Part shown: positions 23,245-32,157 of the stretch, piece after piece
Numbering within the stretch: the stretch's first letter is position 1
How the letters are laid out: the number at the start of each line of letters is the position of its first letter
Source of the DNA: Bacteroidota bacterium
GTDB lineage: Bacteria > Bacteroidota > Bacteroidia > Sphingobacteriales > Sphingobacteriaceae
Direction of reading: 5' to 3'
DNA: 32,157 nucleotides
NCBI GenBank assembly: GCA_013288485.1
Contig: JABDBW010000026.1
Location: 65 to 32,221 of the forward strand
Notes under the pieces: generated by a model
The model's database searches: none
Told to the model about the DNA's origin: nothing
Seen by the model: only the letters and a program-made list of their open reading frames with translations
Made by a program: the position numbers and the translations under genes

Positions 23245-26200
23245 ATGAAGCTCTTTAATATAACGTTAATATTTTTAATTGCCGCCTGCAACGTTCAGGC
23301 CCAAAAATGGAACGTAGAAACCCCGCCCGGCCCGTCTAAAAAAGTCACCATCAATACCGATGAGGGCACATGGATGAATTTAGACGTAAGCCCCGATGGT
23401 AAAACTATAGTTTTCGATTTGTTGGGCGATATTTACTCCATCCCCATTACCGGCGGTAAAGCCACCTTATTGGCTGGTGGCAAGGCCTACGAGGTGCAGC
23501 CACGTTTTAGTCCGGATGGTAAGCTGATCTCCTACACCAGCGATAAGGAAGGTGGCGATAATATATGGATAATGAACGCCGACGGAACTAATAAACATTC
23601 CATCACCAAAGAAAATTTCAGGTTGTTAAATAATGCCTCATGGACGCCCGATGGGCAATACTTAGTGGCGCGCAAGCATTTTACTGCCTCGCGTTCGCTT
23701 GGAGCAGGAGAAATGTGGCTATACCATAAAAACGGCGGCGACGGCGTACAGCTAACCAAACGCAAAAACGACCAGCAGGATGCGGGTGAACCAACTGTAT
23801 CGCCTGATGGTAAATTTGTTTACTGGAGCGAGGACGTTACGCCCGGCCCAAATTTTCAATATAGCAAGGACCCGAATGCAGGAATATATGCTATAAGAAG
23901 ATTGAACCGCGAAACGGGCGATATAGAAACCGTTACCGGCGGTGCAGGCGGTGCATGCCGTCCGCAAATATCTCCTGATGGTAAATTGCTGGCGTTTGTG
24001 AAGCGGGTAAGGCTGAAATCGGTTTTATACCTGCACAATATGGCTACCCAGGAAGAATGGCCTGTGTATGATGACCTATCGCACGACCAGCAGGAAACCT
24101 GGGCCATATTTGGCGTGTACCCTAATTTTAGCTGGACGCCTGATAGCAAGAACCTAATTTTTTATGCTAAAGGAAAAATATGGAACCTGGATATTTCAAC
24201 GCTAAATGCCGCACAGATACCTTTCGAAGTTTCCTCGCAGCAAACTATTACCGACGCACTTCATTACCCGCAAAAGGTCTTCCTGGATGAGTTTCCCGTT
24301 AAAATGATAAGGCAGTTAACCACATCGCCCGACGGAAAAAAGGTAGCTTTTAATGCCGCGGGTTATATTTATGTTAAAGAACTGCCTAAGGGTGAACCCA
24401 CGCGAATAGATACGCTTAAAGATTTTGAATACGACCCTGAATTTAGCCCTGACGGTAAGTCGCTGGTATATGTTGACTGGAGCGACGCGCTAAAAGGTTC
24501 AATTAACAGGGTTGATCTTGCTACTCACCAGGTAACAAGGATAACCAGCGAAAAGGGATTTTACTATACGCCGAAATTCAATAGTAAAGGCGATAAGATA
24601 ATTTACCGTAAAGGCGAAGGCAATGAAGACCTGGGTTTTACCTTTGGCGCCAACCCGGGTATATATATAGCAAACATTTCGGGCGATAGCACTAAATGGG
24701 TTGTTACCACCAAAATGGTAATCAATAATGGTATTAAGCCCGGTTTTTCAGCAGATGATTCTAAAATATATTACCAAAGCAGCGAGGGCAGCAAAAAAGC
24801 CTTTAAAGTAATGGATATTAGCGGCGCTAATCAAAAAACGTTGTATACTTCTACCTATACTACGCAATTTGAGCCCAGCCCTGACGGTAAATGGATGGCG
24901 TTTACCGAATTGTTTAACTGCTACATTAATCCAATGGTTAGCACAGGCAGCGCCCAAGACCTTTCAGCCACCAATAAAGCACTACCTTTAAGCAAACTCA
25001 CCCGCGACGCGGGCACCTACCTGCACTGGAGCAAGGACAGCCAGAAACTAATGTGGACGCTTGGGCCAAAATATTTTGTAAGGGATATACACAATGCCTT
25101 TTCTTTTGTGGATGGAGGTACGGATAAAACGCCGGCTATTGATACGATTGGTATTGATATTGGCCTGAAACTAAAAACAGACGTGCCTGATGGGAAGATA
25201 GTTTTTACCAATATGCGTATTATCACCATGAATGGTGATGAGGTGATAGAAAAGGGTACCATAATTATTGATCATAATAAAATAGTCGCGATAGGGAAAG
25301 TTGGCGATGTGCAAATCCCGGCTGATGCGAAGGTTTATGATGTAAGCGGAAAAACCATTATGCCCGGCATTATTGACGTTCACGCGCATTTACACCCCAG
25401 TCCCGATGGTATTTCGCCGCAGCAGGATTGGAACTATTTTGCCAACCTGTCTTACGGTGTAACCACCGCGCATGATCCGTCAACCAGTACAGAGATGGTT
25501 TTTAGCCAGTCGGAAATGTTAAAAGCCGGCCACATGGTTGGCCCGCGGGTTTACTCAACCGGCACTATTTTATACGGGGCCGACGGCGATTTTAAAGCAG
25601 TGATTAATAATTTGGACGATGCACTTTCGCATCTGCGCCGTTTAAAGGCGGTTGGCGCTTTTTCGGTAAAAAGCTATAGTCAGCCCCGCCGCGACCAGCG
25701 GCAGGAAATTATTGAGGCCGCCCGCCTGCTGCAAATGGAAGTAGTGCCCGAAGGCGGATCGACTTTTTTTACCAATATGAACATGATACTAGACGGGCAT
25801 ACCGGTATTGAACATAGTATCCCTGTTGTACCGGTTTATAAAGATGTAAAAAGCTTATGGAACGATAGTAAAACGGCATATACCCCTACCCTGATAGTAA
25901 GTTATGGCACCCAGTTTGGCGAAAATTACTGGTATGACCGCACCGAGGTATGGAAGAATGAACACCTGCTGAATTTTACGCCTCAATATATTGTCGATTC
26001 CCGCTCGCGTAGGAGAACCACTTCAGAATATGGCGAATACGGGCATATAGAAATATCAAAATACGTTAAACAAATAAACGATGGCGGTACCAAAGTTAAC
26101 CTGGGCGCGCATGGACAGTTACAGGGCCTCGGCGCCCACTGGGAGCTATGGATGTTGGCGCAGGGCGGCATGACACCGCTGCAGGCCATCCGTTGTGCTA

Positions 26201-26496
26201 CTATAAACGGGGCAGCCTATTTGGGTATGGATAAAGAAATAGGTTCGTTAGAAAAAGGTAAACTCGCCGACCTGATCGTACTCAACCAAAACCCGTTGGA
26301 TGATATCCGCAACAGCGATAACATTAAATATGTGATGGTTAATGGCAGGCTGTATGATTCGAACACGATGAACGAAGTTGGCAACCATGAAAAACTGCGC
26401 ATGCGTTTTTGGTGGCAGCTAAGCCGCGGCGACAGTGTAAACCTGCCGGTTGGCAATACAGAAACCTATTTGTTTGGCAGTGAAGATGGGGATTAG
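23245..26496 (+). CDS. Exported TolB-propeller amidohydrolase
   Basis: Protein of 1083 residues. The N-terminus MKLFNITLIFLIAACNVQAQ is an export signal; IAAC could serve as a lipobox (Cys15), or cleavage may follow VQA. Residues about 35-640 hold repeated TolB/WD40-like strands (VSPDGKTIVF, FSPDGKLISY, ISPDGKLLAF, TSPDGKKVAF), forming one or two beta-propellers. Residues about 650-1060 form an amidohydrolase domain: GKTIMPGIIDVHAHLHPSP with metal-binding His713 and His715, a SVKSYSQ strand with a candidate carbamylated Lys, IEHSIP, and NLGAHGQ near the end. Such proteins act outside the cytoplasm on unknown cyclic amides or peptides; the propeller may gate substrate. Length and architecture match a known Bacteroidota/Shewanella type. 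The substrate is not predictable. Confidence 0.88.
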   Translation: MKLFNITLIFLIAACNVQAQKWNVETPPGPSKKVTINTDEGTWMNLDVSPDGKTIVFDLLGDIYSIPITGGKATLLAGGKAYEVQPRFSPDGKLISYTSDKEGGDNIWIMNADGTNKHSITKENFRLLNNASWTPDGQYLVARKHFTASRSLGAGEMWLYHKNGGDGVQLTKRKNDQQDAGEPTVSPDGKFVYWSEDVTPGPNFQYSKDPNAGIYAIRRLNRETGDIETVTGGAGGACRPQISPDGKLLAFVKRVRLKSVLYLHNMATQEEWPVYDDLSHDQQETWAIFGVYPNFSWTPDSKNLIFYAKGKIWNLDISTLNAAQIPFEVSSQQTITDALHYPQKVFLDEFPVKMIRQLTTSPDGKKVAFNAAGYIYVKELPKGEPTRIDTLKDFEYDPEFSPDGKSLVYVDWSDALKGSINRVDLATHQVTRITSEKGFYYTPKFNSKGDKIIYRKGEGNEDLGFTFGANPGIYIANISGDSTKWVVTTKMVINNGIKPGFSADDSKIYYQSSEGSKKAFKVMDISGANQKTLYTSTYTTQFEPSPDGKWMAFTELFNCYINPMVSTGSAQDLSATNKALPLSKLTRDAGTYLHWSKDSQKLMWTLGPKYFVRDIHNAFSFVDGGTDKTPAIDTIGIDIGLKLKTDVPDGKIVFTNMRIITMNGDEVIEKGTIIIDHNKIVAIGKVGDVQIPADAKVYDVSGKTIMPGIIDVHAHLHPSPDGISPQQDWNYFANLSYGVTTAHDPSTSTEMVFSQSEMLKAGHMVGPRVYSTGTILYGADGDFKAVINNLDDALSHLRRLKAVGAFSVKSYSQPRRDQRQEIIEAARLLQMEVVPEGGSTFFTNMNMILDGHTGIEHSIPVVPVYKDVKSLWNDSKTAYTPTLIVSYGTQFGENYWYDRTEVWKNEHLLNFTPQYIVDSRSRRRTTSEYGEYGHIEISKYVKQINDGGTKVNLGAHGQLQGLGAHWELWMLAQGGMTPLQAIRCATINGAAYLGMDKEIGSLEKGKLADLIVLNQNPLDDIRNSDNIKYVMVNGRLYDSNTMNEVGNHEKLRMRFWWQLSRGDSVNLPVGNTETYLFGSEDGD

Positions 26497-26538
26497 AGAA
26501 TATCGGATTTAGAATGGGAAATTATAAAACTATAAACC

Positions 26539-26760
26539 ATGTTAAAAAAAGGAGAACACATTGAAGGTACGCCTGCCGAGTTACAGGCATTACTTGACCG
26601 GGATGCAACCGCTAATGATTTTTTTGAAAGCCTGTCAAAATCTTATAAACAAGGGTATTGTGATTGGGTAGGCTCGGCCAAACAGGAAGATACACGTAAG
26701 GTAAGGGCTGATAAAGCACTGATCATGCTGCGTAATAAGCAAAAAACGCTGAAAACTTGA
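26539..26760 (+). CDS. Small YdeI/OmdA-like protein
   Basis: Protein of 73 residues, cytoplasmic. PAELQALLDRDATANDFFES, SYKQGYCDWVGSAKQEDTR and KALIMLRNKQK match the C-terminal OmdA (bacteriocin-protection, YdeI/OmpD-associated) domain, here standing alone without the usual N-terminal DUF1905/YdeI part. It starts 42 bases after the amidohydrolase on the same strand and could be co-transcribed. The role of the domain is poorly defined. Confidence 0.75.
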   Translation: MLKKGEHIEGTPAELQALLDRDATANDFFESLSKSYKQGYCDWVGSAKQEDTRKVRADKALIMLRNKQKTLKT

Positions 26761-26778
26761 ACTATGTGGTTAAACTAA

Positions 26779-27075
26779 TCAGTTTAATTTTTCCATTACA
26801 TTAAATACAATAAAAACAAAATATAAGCCAACTGTAAGCAGCATACTAATTACGAGGAGCGGTGTTTCGTTGAATAAATATTTTTTTCTATATAGAAAAA
26901 ACAGGATGGCTATCTGTATTAAAATAAAAAACAAACAAACCAATCTCATATTGTTAACATTAAAGCCTCCTTTATTAAAAAACAGGAAGTAAATATATTT
27001 GGCCATAACCTGCATAATAAAGAACCCTATAACATTTACTAATGTCGCCAGGGTGTATTTTACTGCAGTTTCCAT
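26779..27075 (-). CDS. Small membrane protein of unknown function
   Basis: Protein of 98 residues with three predicted membrane helices (about 7-32, 42-60 and 72-92), separated by short loops with basic residues (YRKKY). ATG 27075 gives METAVKYTLATLVNVIGFFI. No conserved domain was recognised. It lies between the convergent OmdA-like gene (18 bases) and the citrate synthase terminator, on the same strand as citrate synthase but separated from it by that terminator. The call rests on length, hydrophobicity pattern and absence of a competing frame. Confidence 0.55.
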   Translation of the reverse strand: METAVKYTLATLVNVIGFFIMQVMAKYIYFLFFNKGGFNVNNMRLVCLFFILIQIAILFFLYRKKYLFNETPLLVISMLLTVGLYFVFIVFNVMEKLN

Positions 27076-27146
27076 ATTTTGGGGGTGTTATTAACTTAAA
27101 AATTAATTGGTTATTAAAGGTAAACAAAAGTTACCGCAAAAAGCAA

Positions 27147-27174
27147 AATAAAAAAACCTGCTAAATTTAACAGG
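27147..27174 (-). terminator. Rho-independent terminator after citrate synthase
   Basis: On the minus strand CCTGTTAAATTTAGCAGG (27174-27157) folds into a stem with one wobble pair, followed by T7, about 40 bases after the gltA stop. Confidence 0.7.
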
Positions 27175-27214
27175 CTCTCCTTTGGCTTTTTTTATTAATC
27201 AAATAATCATCGGT

Positions 27215-28501
27215 CTATCTTTTCTCAATCTCTACATAATCCCGGTTAACAGCGCCGTCATATATCTGGCGGGGGCGGCCTATAGGCTCTTTATGCGCTT
27301 TCATTTCTTTCCATTGCGCTATCCAGCCCGGAAGGCGGCCCAGGGCAAACAGAACGGTGAACATATCCGTTGGAAAACCTAAGGCGCGGTAAATAATGCC
27401 CGAGTAAAAATCAACATTGGGGTATAATTTACGCTCAACAAAGTAGGGGTCTTTTAAAGCCACTTCTTCTAATTTCTTGGCTATCTCCAGCACTTCATCG
27501 TCCATGCCTAATTTTTCTAAAATATCATCGCAGGCCTTTTTAATAATTTTGGCACGGGGGTCAAAATTCTTGTAAACCCGGTGGCCAAAACCCATTAACC
27601 GGAAAGGGTCATTTTTATCTTTAGCCTTGGCTATCCATTTATCAGTATCGCCGCCGTCGGCTTTTATTTTTTCGAGCATTTCAATAACAGCCTGGTTGGC
27701 GCCGCCATGCAGCGGACCCCATAAAGCCGATATACCTGCAGAAACCGAAGCGTAAATATTAGATTCGGACGAACCCACAATACGCACGGTGGATGTGGAG
27801 CAGTTTTGTTCATGATCGGCGTGCAATATCAACAACGTATTCATCGCGCTAACAACAACCGGATCTATCACAACCTCTTCGGTCAGCTGCCCAAAGGTCA
27901 TGCTTAAAAAGTTGGTTACGTAATCGTATTTATTTTGCGGGTACATAACCGGGTGGCCCAATGACTTTTTATATATCCATGATACAATAGTGGCCATTTT
28001 GCTAAGCATTTTTATAATACTTAAATTAAGCTCATCCGTAGTTTGGTTTGGTTTTAACGATTCGGGGTAAAATGCCGATAAGGAGCATACCAATGATGAT
28101 AACTGCCCCATTGGATGTGATTTTGACGGAAAACCATCAAAAAACTTCTTCATATCCTCATGCACCAATGTATGACGGCTTATTTCATATTGAAAAGCTG
28201 TAAGCTGGTCGGCAGTAGGCAAATCGCCATAGATCAATAAATAAGCCACCTCTATAAAAGTTGATTTTTCTGCCAGCTGTTCAATAGGGTAACCGCGGTA
28301 TTTAAGTATACCCAGTTCGCCATCTAAAAAAGTTATAGCACTTTGTGTGGCTCCGGTGTTTTTATAACCAATATCAAGGGTTACATAACCGCTTTGATCT
28401 CTCAATTTTGAAATATCAATAGCTTTTTCCCCTTCTGTACCCTCTATTATGGGAAGGTCGTACGTTTTATCGCCTATTTTTAATTGTGCTGAACCTGACA
28501 T
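27215..28501 (-). CDS. gltA: Type II citrate synthase
   Basis: Protein of 428 residues condensing acetyl-CoA and oxaloacetate to citrate, the entry step of the TCA cycle. Active-site residues match E. coli GltA: His265 in GPLHGGANQ, His307 in GFGHRVYKN and Asp364 in NVDFYSG. The N-terminal beta-rich segment (LKIGDKTYDLPIIEGTEG) is that of the hexameric, NADH-sensitive type. HADHEQNCSTSTVRIVGSS is the conserved substrate-binding stretch. Single gene with its own terminator; a TATATTTG element (28525-28532, minus) lies 24 bases upstream of the start. It is divergent from the hybrid kinase gene. Confidence 0.97.
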   Translation of the reverse strand: MSGSAQLKIGDKTYDLPIIEGTEGEKAIDISKLRDQSGYVTLDIGYKNTGATQSAITFLDGELGILKYRGYPIEQLAEKSTFIEVAYLLIYGDLPTADQLTAFQYEISRHTLVHEDMKKFFDGFPSKSHPMGQLSSLVCSLSAFYPESLKPNQTTDELNLSIIKMLSKMATIVSWIYKKSLGHPVMYPQNKYDYVTNFLSMTFGQLTEEVVIDPVVVSAMNTLLILHADHEQNCSTSTVRIVGSSESNIYASVSAGISALWGPLHGGANQAVIEMLEKIKADGGDTDKWIAKAKDKNDPFRLMGFGHRVYKNFDPRAKIIKKACDDILEKLGMDDEVLEIAKKLEEVALKDPYFVERKLYPNVDFYSGIIYRALGFPTDMFTVLFALGRLPGWIAQWKEMKAHKEPIGRPRQIYDGAVNRDYVEIEKR

Positions 28502-28524
28502 GAAAAGATATTTTGTATATGCAA

Positions 28525-28532
28525 CAAATATA
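28525..28532 (-). promoter_or_regulatory. -7 element candidate for gltA
   Basis: The minus strand reads TATATTTG, an exact TAnnTTTG match placed 24 bases before the gltA ATG. A -33 TTTG at the expected distance is not seen. Confidence 0.35.
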
Positions 28533-28587
28533 TGTAAATCTGCGTATTATTTGGCTGTAAGAAAGATGAAGCAATTGTAAAAATATT

Positions 28588-28617
28588 GCCTCATATTTTT
28601 TATTTTGCCTCAAATTC
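28588..28617. repeat. Direct repeat GCCTCA-ATT upstream of the hybrid kinase
   Basis: GCCTCATATT (28588-28597) and GCCTCAAATT (28607-28616) are spaced 19 bases apart within the 164-base divergent gap between gltA and the hybrid kinase. Possible operator half-sites; weak. Confidence 0.25.
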
Positions 28618-28665
28618 CCAATGATGGTACATGATTATAAAATATATCTTCAAAAAACATTATAA

Positions 28666-31488
28666 ATGGCATTAAATGGCGGTCTATTTATATTAGTTCA
28701 AACTTATTATAGTATATTCCTTGCATTAGTCATAATTGCGGTTATTGCTTTTTTTATGGGCATAGCTTACAAGCGGTGCATCAGGAAAGCAGTTGAAGAT
28801 TATACAGCCAAGCTGCCCAATAGCCCACAGCAGCTTAATTCGCTCATCAGTTCGCTGAACGATATTATTTTTGAGTTTAATGAAGACAAAGTTTGCTTAA
28901 ATGTATGGTTCAATGAGTTGACGGAACGGGTGATTGACCCAAAGGAAGCCGTAGGAAAAAGACTGGAAGACCTGCTCGGTTATGAGAAAGCACTTAAATT
29001 TAATACCGCGCTTGATTATGTTATAAAAAACAGGAAGCCAACCGCTATCGAATATATTTCCGACTTCGGCACAGGCGCCTGGCTTATTGCAAAAATGACG
29101 CCTGTTTTTGACCGGGACGGGAATTATACTTCGCGCATTTCGGCATCAGTTACGGATATATCCGAACAAAAAAAATATGCCGACGCATTAAAAGAAAATG
29201 AGGCTTTGCTTATCGAAGCGCAGGCATTTGCTAAAATTGGCAATTGGTGGTATGACCATATTAATAAGGAGAGTTATTGGTCGGAAAGTTTATATGCTGT
29301 TTTAGAAACTGAAAGTTTGCCCGATGGCCTTACCAAATTTGAGTATTATTTAAGCCTTGTCCATCCGGATGACCGTGCAAAGTATCGCGAATTCCATTTA
29401 AGCTTGTACACAAGCGACCTAAAGCAGTTTGAACACCGCTTAATTACGCCCAGGGGAAATTTAAAATATATAAAAGTTATAAAAGGCGATCTTACAAACG
29501 ATGCTGACGGTAAGTTAAAACGGATATTTGGCATTATACAGGATGTAACCGAAAGTAAGCTGTCAGAAAAAGCTATAAAAAAGGGGCGTTCCGAATTAAT
29601 TGAGGCACAAACTATTGCAAAGATCGGAAACTGGAGCTGGAATACCGTGTCGGATAAAGTTAAATGGTCTGAGGAGATATGCAATATTTTTGAGGTTGAT
29701 GCACATATAATGGCCCGTTTAAGTACCAGGCGTTTTCTTTTAACCTATGCCTATAAAAATGATAAATTTATTTTACAGCATCTATTTAAAAACGCCGCTG
29801 ATAGTCCTGGTTATACTTGTGTTTTCCGCATCGTTACGCCCAATGGCACTATAAAATATGTAAGTATAATTGTGGGCGGCCTGCTTAAAAATGAAGATGG
29901 GAGCCTGCATAAGATAATAGGCACCTTACAGGATGTTACCGACAGAAAACAGATAGAAATAGATTATAAAAGAACCGAAAACAAGTATAAGCTGGTATTA
30001 GAAACCATTAAACTTGCCGCGGTATCACTTGATGGGCAAGGCAATATTATTTTCTGCAACCAATACCTGGCGAATTTGCTGGGTTATGGCCAGAAAGAAA
30101 TACTGGGCATGAAATGGGTGGATAAATTTTTACCCCGGGGTACAAAAGAGCTCCTCGGCAACTGGCTTGCAAACAGTTCTATACCAACGCAATACACTAA
30201 CCCTGTTGTATGCCGAAATGGAGACGAGCGTATTATCAGCTGGCAAAATACGATAAGCTATGATGAAAATGGCCTGGTTAAAGAAATCACCAGCATTGGC
30301 GAAGATATAACCGATCAGCAAAAAGCAACCCAGGAGTTGATATCAGCAAAAGAGCTGGCTGAAAAGTCGTCGAAATTCAAATCTGATTTCCTGTCAATAA
30401 TGAGCCATGAAATAAGAACGCCGATGAACGCGGTTATTGGCACTACCAATTTATTGTTAAGTGACGAACCCAGGCCCGAACAAATAGAATATTTAAATAT
30501 TCTAAAATTTTCGGGGGAAAACCTCCTGTCCATTATCAATGATATTTTAGACTATAATAAAATAGAAGCGGGTAAATTGGAGCTTAATGAATTAAAATTC
30601 GATCTGCGTTACCTTGCCCAAAAAATAAAACAATCCTTCCTTTCAAAAACGGTAGAGAAGAAATTAACTATTGAATTAATTATCGATGAGGCTATTCCTG
30701 AGTATTTAACAGGCGACCAGGCACGGCTGAGCCAGATATTGAACAACCTGGTAGGCAACGCGGTTAAATTCACTGATAAAGGAACAATAACCATCAGGCT
30801 GCAAACCGAACAGGTAGACAGCAAGCAGGCCACTATTAAATTCACGATAGCTGATACCGGGATAGGCATTGCACCCGAAAACCTGGATATCATTTTTGAT
30901 CCTTTTACGCAGGAACCGATGTTTAACAACAATCATGGGGGCACAGGCCTGGGGCTTGCCATTACAAAACGCCTGGTAAAGCTTCATAAAAGTGAGATTT
31001 CGGTTATAAGCGAACCTGGAAAAGGCACCGAATTCACGTTTACTATCTCATTTAAGCAGCTAAAAAAAGAGTCTGACGGGCCACTGGCTGAACTGAACAG
31101 CAGCCCTATGCTTAATTTATACGGAATGAATGTGCTGATAGTTGATGACAATAAAATGAACCTGCTTATAGCATCAAGATTCCTTAAAAAGTGGCAGGCA
31201 AATGTTGATGAAGCGTTAAACGGACAGTTAGCTATTGATATGGTGCGCAATAAAGTTTACGACCTGATCATCATGGACCTGCAAATGCCGGTGATGGATG
31301 GCTTTGAGGCTACTATTGCCATCAAAAAAACCAACCCTGAAGTACCCATTATAGCGCTTACCGCCGACGCTATGCCCGAAACTTACAACAAGGCATTGGA
31401 AGCAGGCATGAGTGATTATTTAACAAAACCATTTGTACCCGCTATGTTTTTTGAAAAAGTATCTAAGCATTACCAGCCGGTAGTGTAG
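28666..31488 (+). CDS. Multi-PAS hybrid sensor histidine kinase
   Basis: Protein of 940 residues. One N-terminal membrane helix (about 5-32) is followed by four PAS-type sensor domains (about 45-165, 180-300, 310-430 and 435-555; the second and third of the PAS_3 type with NWWYDHINKESYW and NWSWNTVSDKVKW). Then come HisKA with phospho-acceptor His581 (SIMSHEIRTPMNAVIG), HATPase_c (N box ILNNLVGNAVKFT, DTGIGI, GGTGLGLAI) and a receiver domain with acidic pair Asp827/828, phospho-acceptor Asp871 (IIMDLQMPVMDG) and Lys921. There is no HPt or output domain, so the phosphate must pass to a separate partner. With only one membrane helix and no periplasmic loop it probably senses a cytosolic signal (redox, light or ligand). 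No response regulator lies beside it. Confidence 0.93.
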   Translation: MALNGGLFILVQTYYSIFLALVIIAVIAFFMGIAYKRCIRKAVEDYTAKLPNSPQQLNSLISSLNDIIFEFNEDKVCLNVWFNELTERVIDPKEAVGKRLEDLLGYEKALKFNTALDYVIKNRKPTAIEYISDFGTGAWLIAKMTPVFDRDGNYTSRISASVTDISEQKKYADALKENEALLIEAQAFAKIGNWWYDHINKESYWSESLYAVLETESLPDGLTKFEYYLSLVHPDDRAKYREFHLSLYTSDLKQFEHRLITPRGNLKYIKVIKGDLTNDADGKLKRIFGIIQDVTESKLSEKAIKKGRSELIEAQTIAKIGNWSWNTVSDKVKWSEEICNIFEVDAHIMARLSTRRFLLTYAYKNDKFILQHLFKNAADSPGYTCVFRIVTPNGTIKYVSIIVGGLLKNEDGSLHKIIGTLQDVTDRKQIEIDYKRTENKYKLVLETIKLAAVSLDGQGNIIFCNQYLANLLGYGQKEILGMKWVDKFLPRGTKELLGNWLANSSIPTQYTNPVVCRNGDERIISWQNTISYDENGLVKEITSIGEDITDQQKATQELISAKELAEKSSKFKSDFLSIMSHEIRTPMNAVIGTTNLLLSDEPRPEQIEYLNILKFSGENLLSIINDILDYNKIEAGKLELNELKFDLRYLAQKIKQSFLSKTVEKKLTIELIIDEAIPEYLTGDQARLSQILNNLVGNAVKFTDKGTITIRLQTEQVDSKQATIKFTIADTGIGIAPENLDIIFDPFTQEPMFNNNHGGTGLGLAITKRLVKLHKSEISVISEPGKGTEFTFTISFKQLKKESDGPLAELNSSPMLNLYGMNVLIVDDNKMNLLIASRFLKKWQANVDEALNGQLAIDMVRNKVYDLIIMDLQMPVMDGFEATIAIKKTNPEVPIIALTADAMPETYNKALEAGMSDYLTKPFVPAMFFEKVSKHYQPVV

Positions 31489-31495
31489 CTCTTTT

Positions 31496-31566
31496 AGTTG
31501 TGAGTGTTGAGTTATATCAGTTATGAGTTTTTCTCCTTACTCAGAACTCACTACTCAAAACTCAAT
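31496..31566. repeat. Inverted repeat of TGAGT/ACTCA words between convergent genes
   Basis: TGAGTGTTGAGTT and ATGAGTTTTT (left half) face TTACTCAGAACTCA and CTACTCAAAACTCA (right half), allowing a long imperfect hairpin. The right end runs into the stop codon of the permease gene at 31562. No other terminator is seen, so it may serve both convergent genes. Confidence 0.55.
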
Positions 31567-32157
31567 TAGACCGTATTGCTTCAACCGGGTCAAGCTTTGA
31601 GGCGAAATATGCCGGGACGATGCCCGAAATTATACCGATACCAACAGAGGTGCCTATCCCTATTATTATATTTTTAAGATAAAGCACAATGGTCATATCC
31701 GCTATCCATTTTACTATAAATGTGCCGCCATATACCATTAAAAGCCCAATTATCCCCCCCATTAAACAAAGAATAATAGCCTCGATAAGAAATTGCAATA
31801 AAATAAAATAGTTTTTTGCCCCCAATGATTTTTGAATGCCTATAATATTTGTACGCTCTTTTACAGAAACAAACATAATATTAGCTATACCAAACCCGCC
31901 TACCAATATAGAGAACAGCCCGATAATAAAACCGGCCACGTTGATTACCTTGAATACAATATCTAACTGATCTGAAAGCATAGTGCTTTCATTTAAAGCA
32001 AAGTTGTCTTCCTGATTCGGCCTTAAGCTGCGTATAGAACGCATTAAACCCCGCAACTCGCCCTGAACCTCCTGCATAGGGATACCCTCCTTACCTCTTA
32101 CAATAATTGAGGGGCGGTATTTCTCATTCTGTACATCAATTAAATTGTGGGCGAAAT
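31562..32157 (-). CDS. ABC transporter permease, FtsX/MacB type, C-terminal part
   Basis: The frame is open to the window edge, so the N-terminus lies beyond 32157; about 198 residues are visible. The end of the periplasmic MacB_PCD-like domain (QNEKYRPSIIVRGKEGIPMQ, then RGLMRSIRSLRPNQEDNF) is followed by three membrane helices of the FtsX domain, with the signature VSVKERTNIIGIQKSLGAKN between the first and second and the C-terminal AYFASKLDPVEAIRSN. Such permeases work with a MacB-like ATPase and a periplasmic adaptor in export or mechanotransmission. It is convergent with the hybrid kinase. The substrate cannot be stated. Confidence 0.9.
   Translation of the reverse strand, partial: FAHNLIDVQNEKYRPSIIVRGKEGIPMQEVQGELRGLMRSIRSLRPNQEDNFALNESTMLSDQLDIVFKVINVAGFIIGLFSILVGGFGIANIMFVSVKERTNIIGIQKSLGAKNYFILLQFLIEAIILCLMGGIIGLLMVYGGTFIVKWIADMTIVLYLKNIIIGIGTSVGIGIISGIVPAYFASKLDPVEAIRSN

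Noticed and set aside
1-32157. tRNA, rRNA, insertion sequence or prophage genes
   Set aside because: No such sequence was recognised on reading; dedicated RNA or IS searches were not possible here.

Overview
The window looks like chromosomal DNA of a Bacteroidota bacterium, most likely family Sphingobacteriaceae (Mucilaginibacter/Pedobacter-like). The reasons are moderate GC, AT-rich spacers, promoter candidates of the Bacteroidota type (TTTG, about 19 bases, TAnnTTTG), and lineage-typical genes: DUF4290 next to murA, head-GIN (DUF2807) proteins, a short-form AMP nucleosidase, a TolB-propeller amidohydrolase and a long TPR sensor protein. The genus is inferred from gene content, not from a marker gene. 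No rRNA, tRNA, CRISPR array, transposase or phage gene was recognised.

Layout. 1-1883: the 3' part of a PcrA/UvrD helicase and a small XRE regulator. 1993-5133: a minus-strand TPR sensor that ends after its histidine (DHp) helices and has no ATPase domain, next to five tandem plus-strand genes for small exported peptides. 5508-8012: a convergent M20 dipeptidase and dipeptide epimerase. 8308-11042: DUF4290, murA and an NTF2-like lipoprotein. 11207-13150: a GT39 membrane glycosyltransferase and a DUF486 protein. 13231-19245 (minus): cystathionine beta-synthase, AMP nucleosidase, clpX, clpP and trigger factor. 19393-23172 (minus): two GIN-domain envelope proteins and a RecQ-family helicase. 23245-28501: TolB-amidohydrolase, a YdeI/OmdA-type small protein, a small membrane protein and citrate synthase. 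28666-31488: a multi-PAS hybrid histidine kinase. 31562-32157: the C-terminal part of an FtsX/MacB-type permease.

The most striking region is 1993-5133. Five consecutive short proteins, each with an N-terminal export signal, share the motif (L/G)-(A/G)-T-A-D. In three it is the exact C-terminus; in the other two it is repeated six times each, with Arg-Lys between units. The divergent neighbour carries an N-terminal TPR domain predicted to lie in the periplasm, one membrane helix and a DHp-like segment. This arrangement suggests a secreted-peptide/TPR-receptor signalling module, loosely analogous to Firmicutes Rap-Phr/RRNPP systems but built on an envelope sensor. That function is inference.

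Most of the rest is housekeeping: murein synthesis and peptide recycling, protein quality control (tig, clpP, clpX), sulfur amino acid metabolism, the TCA cycle and DNA repair. Many intergenic gaps hold imperfect inverted repeats, each of a different sequence family, including the GTCATTGCGAG-type palindrome at 17753-17827.
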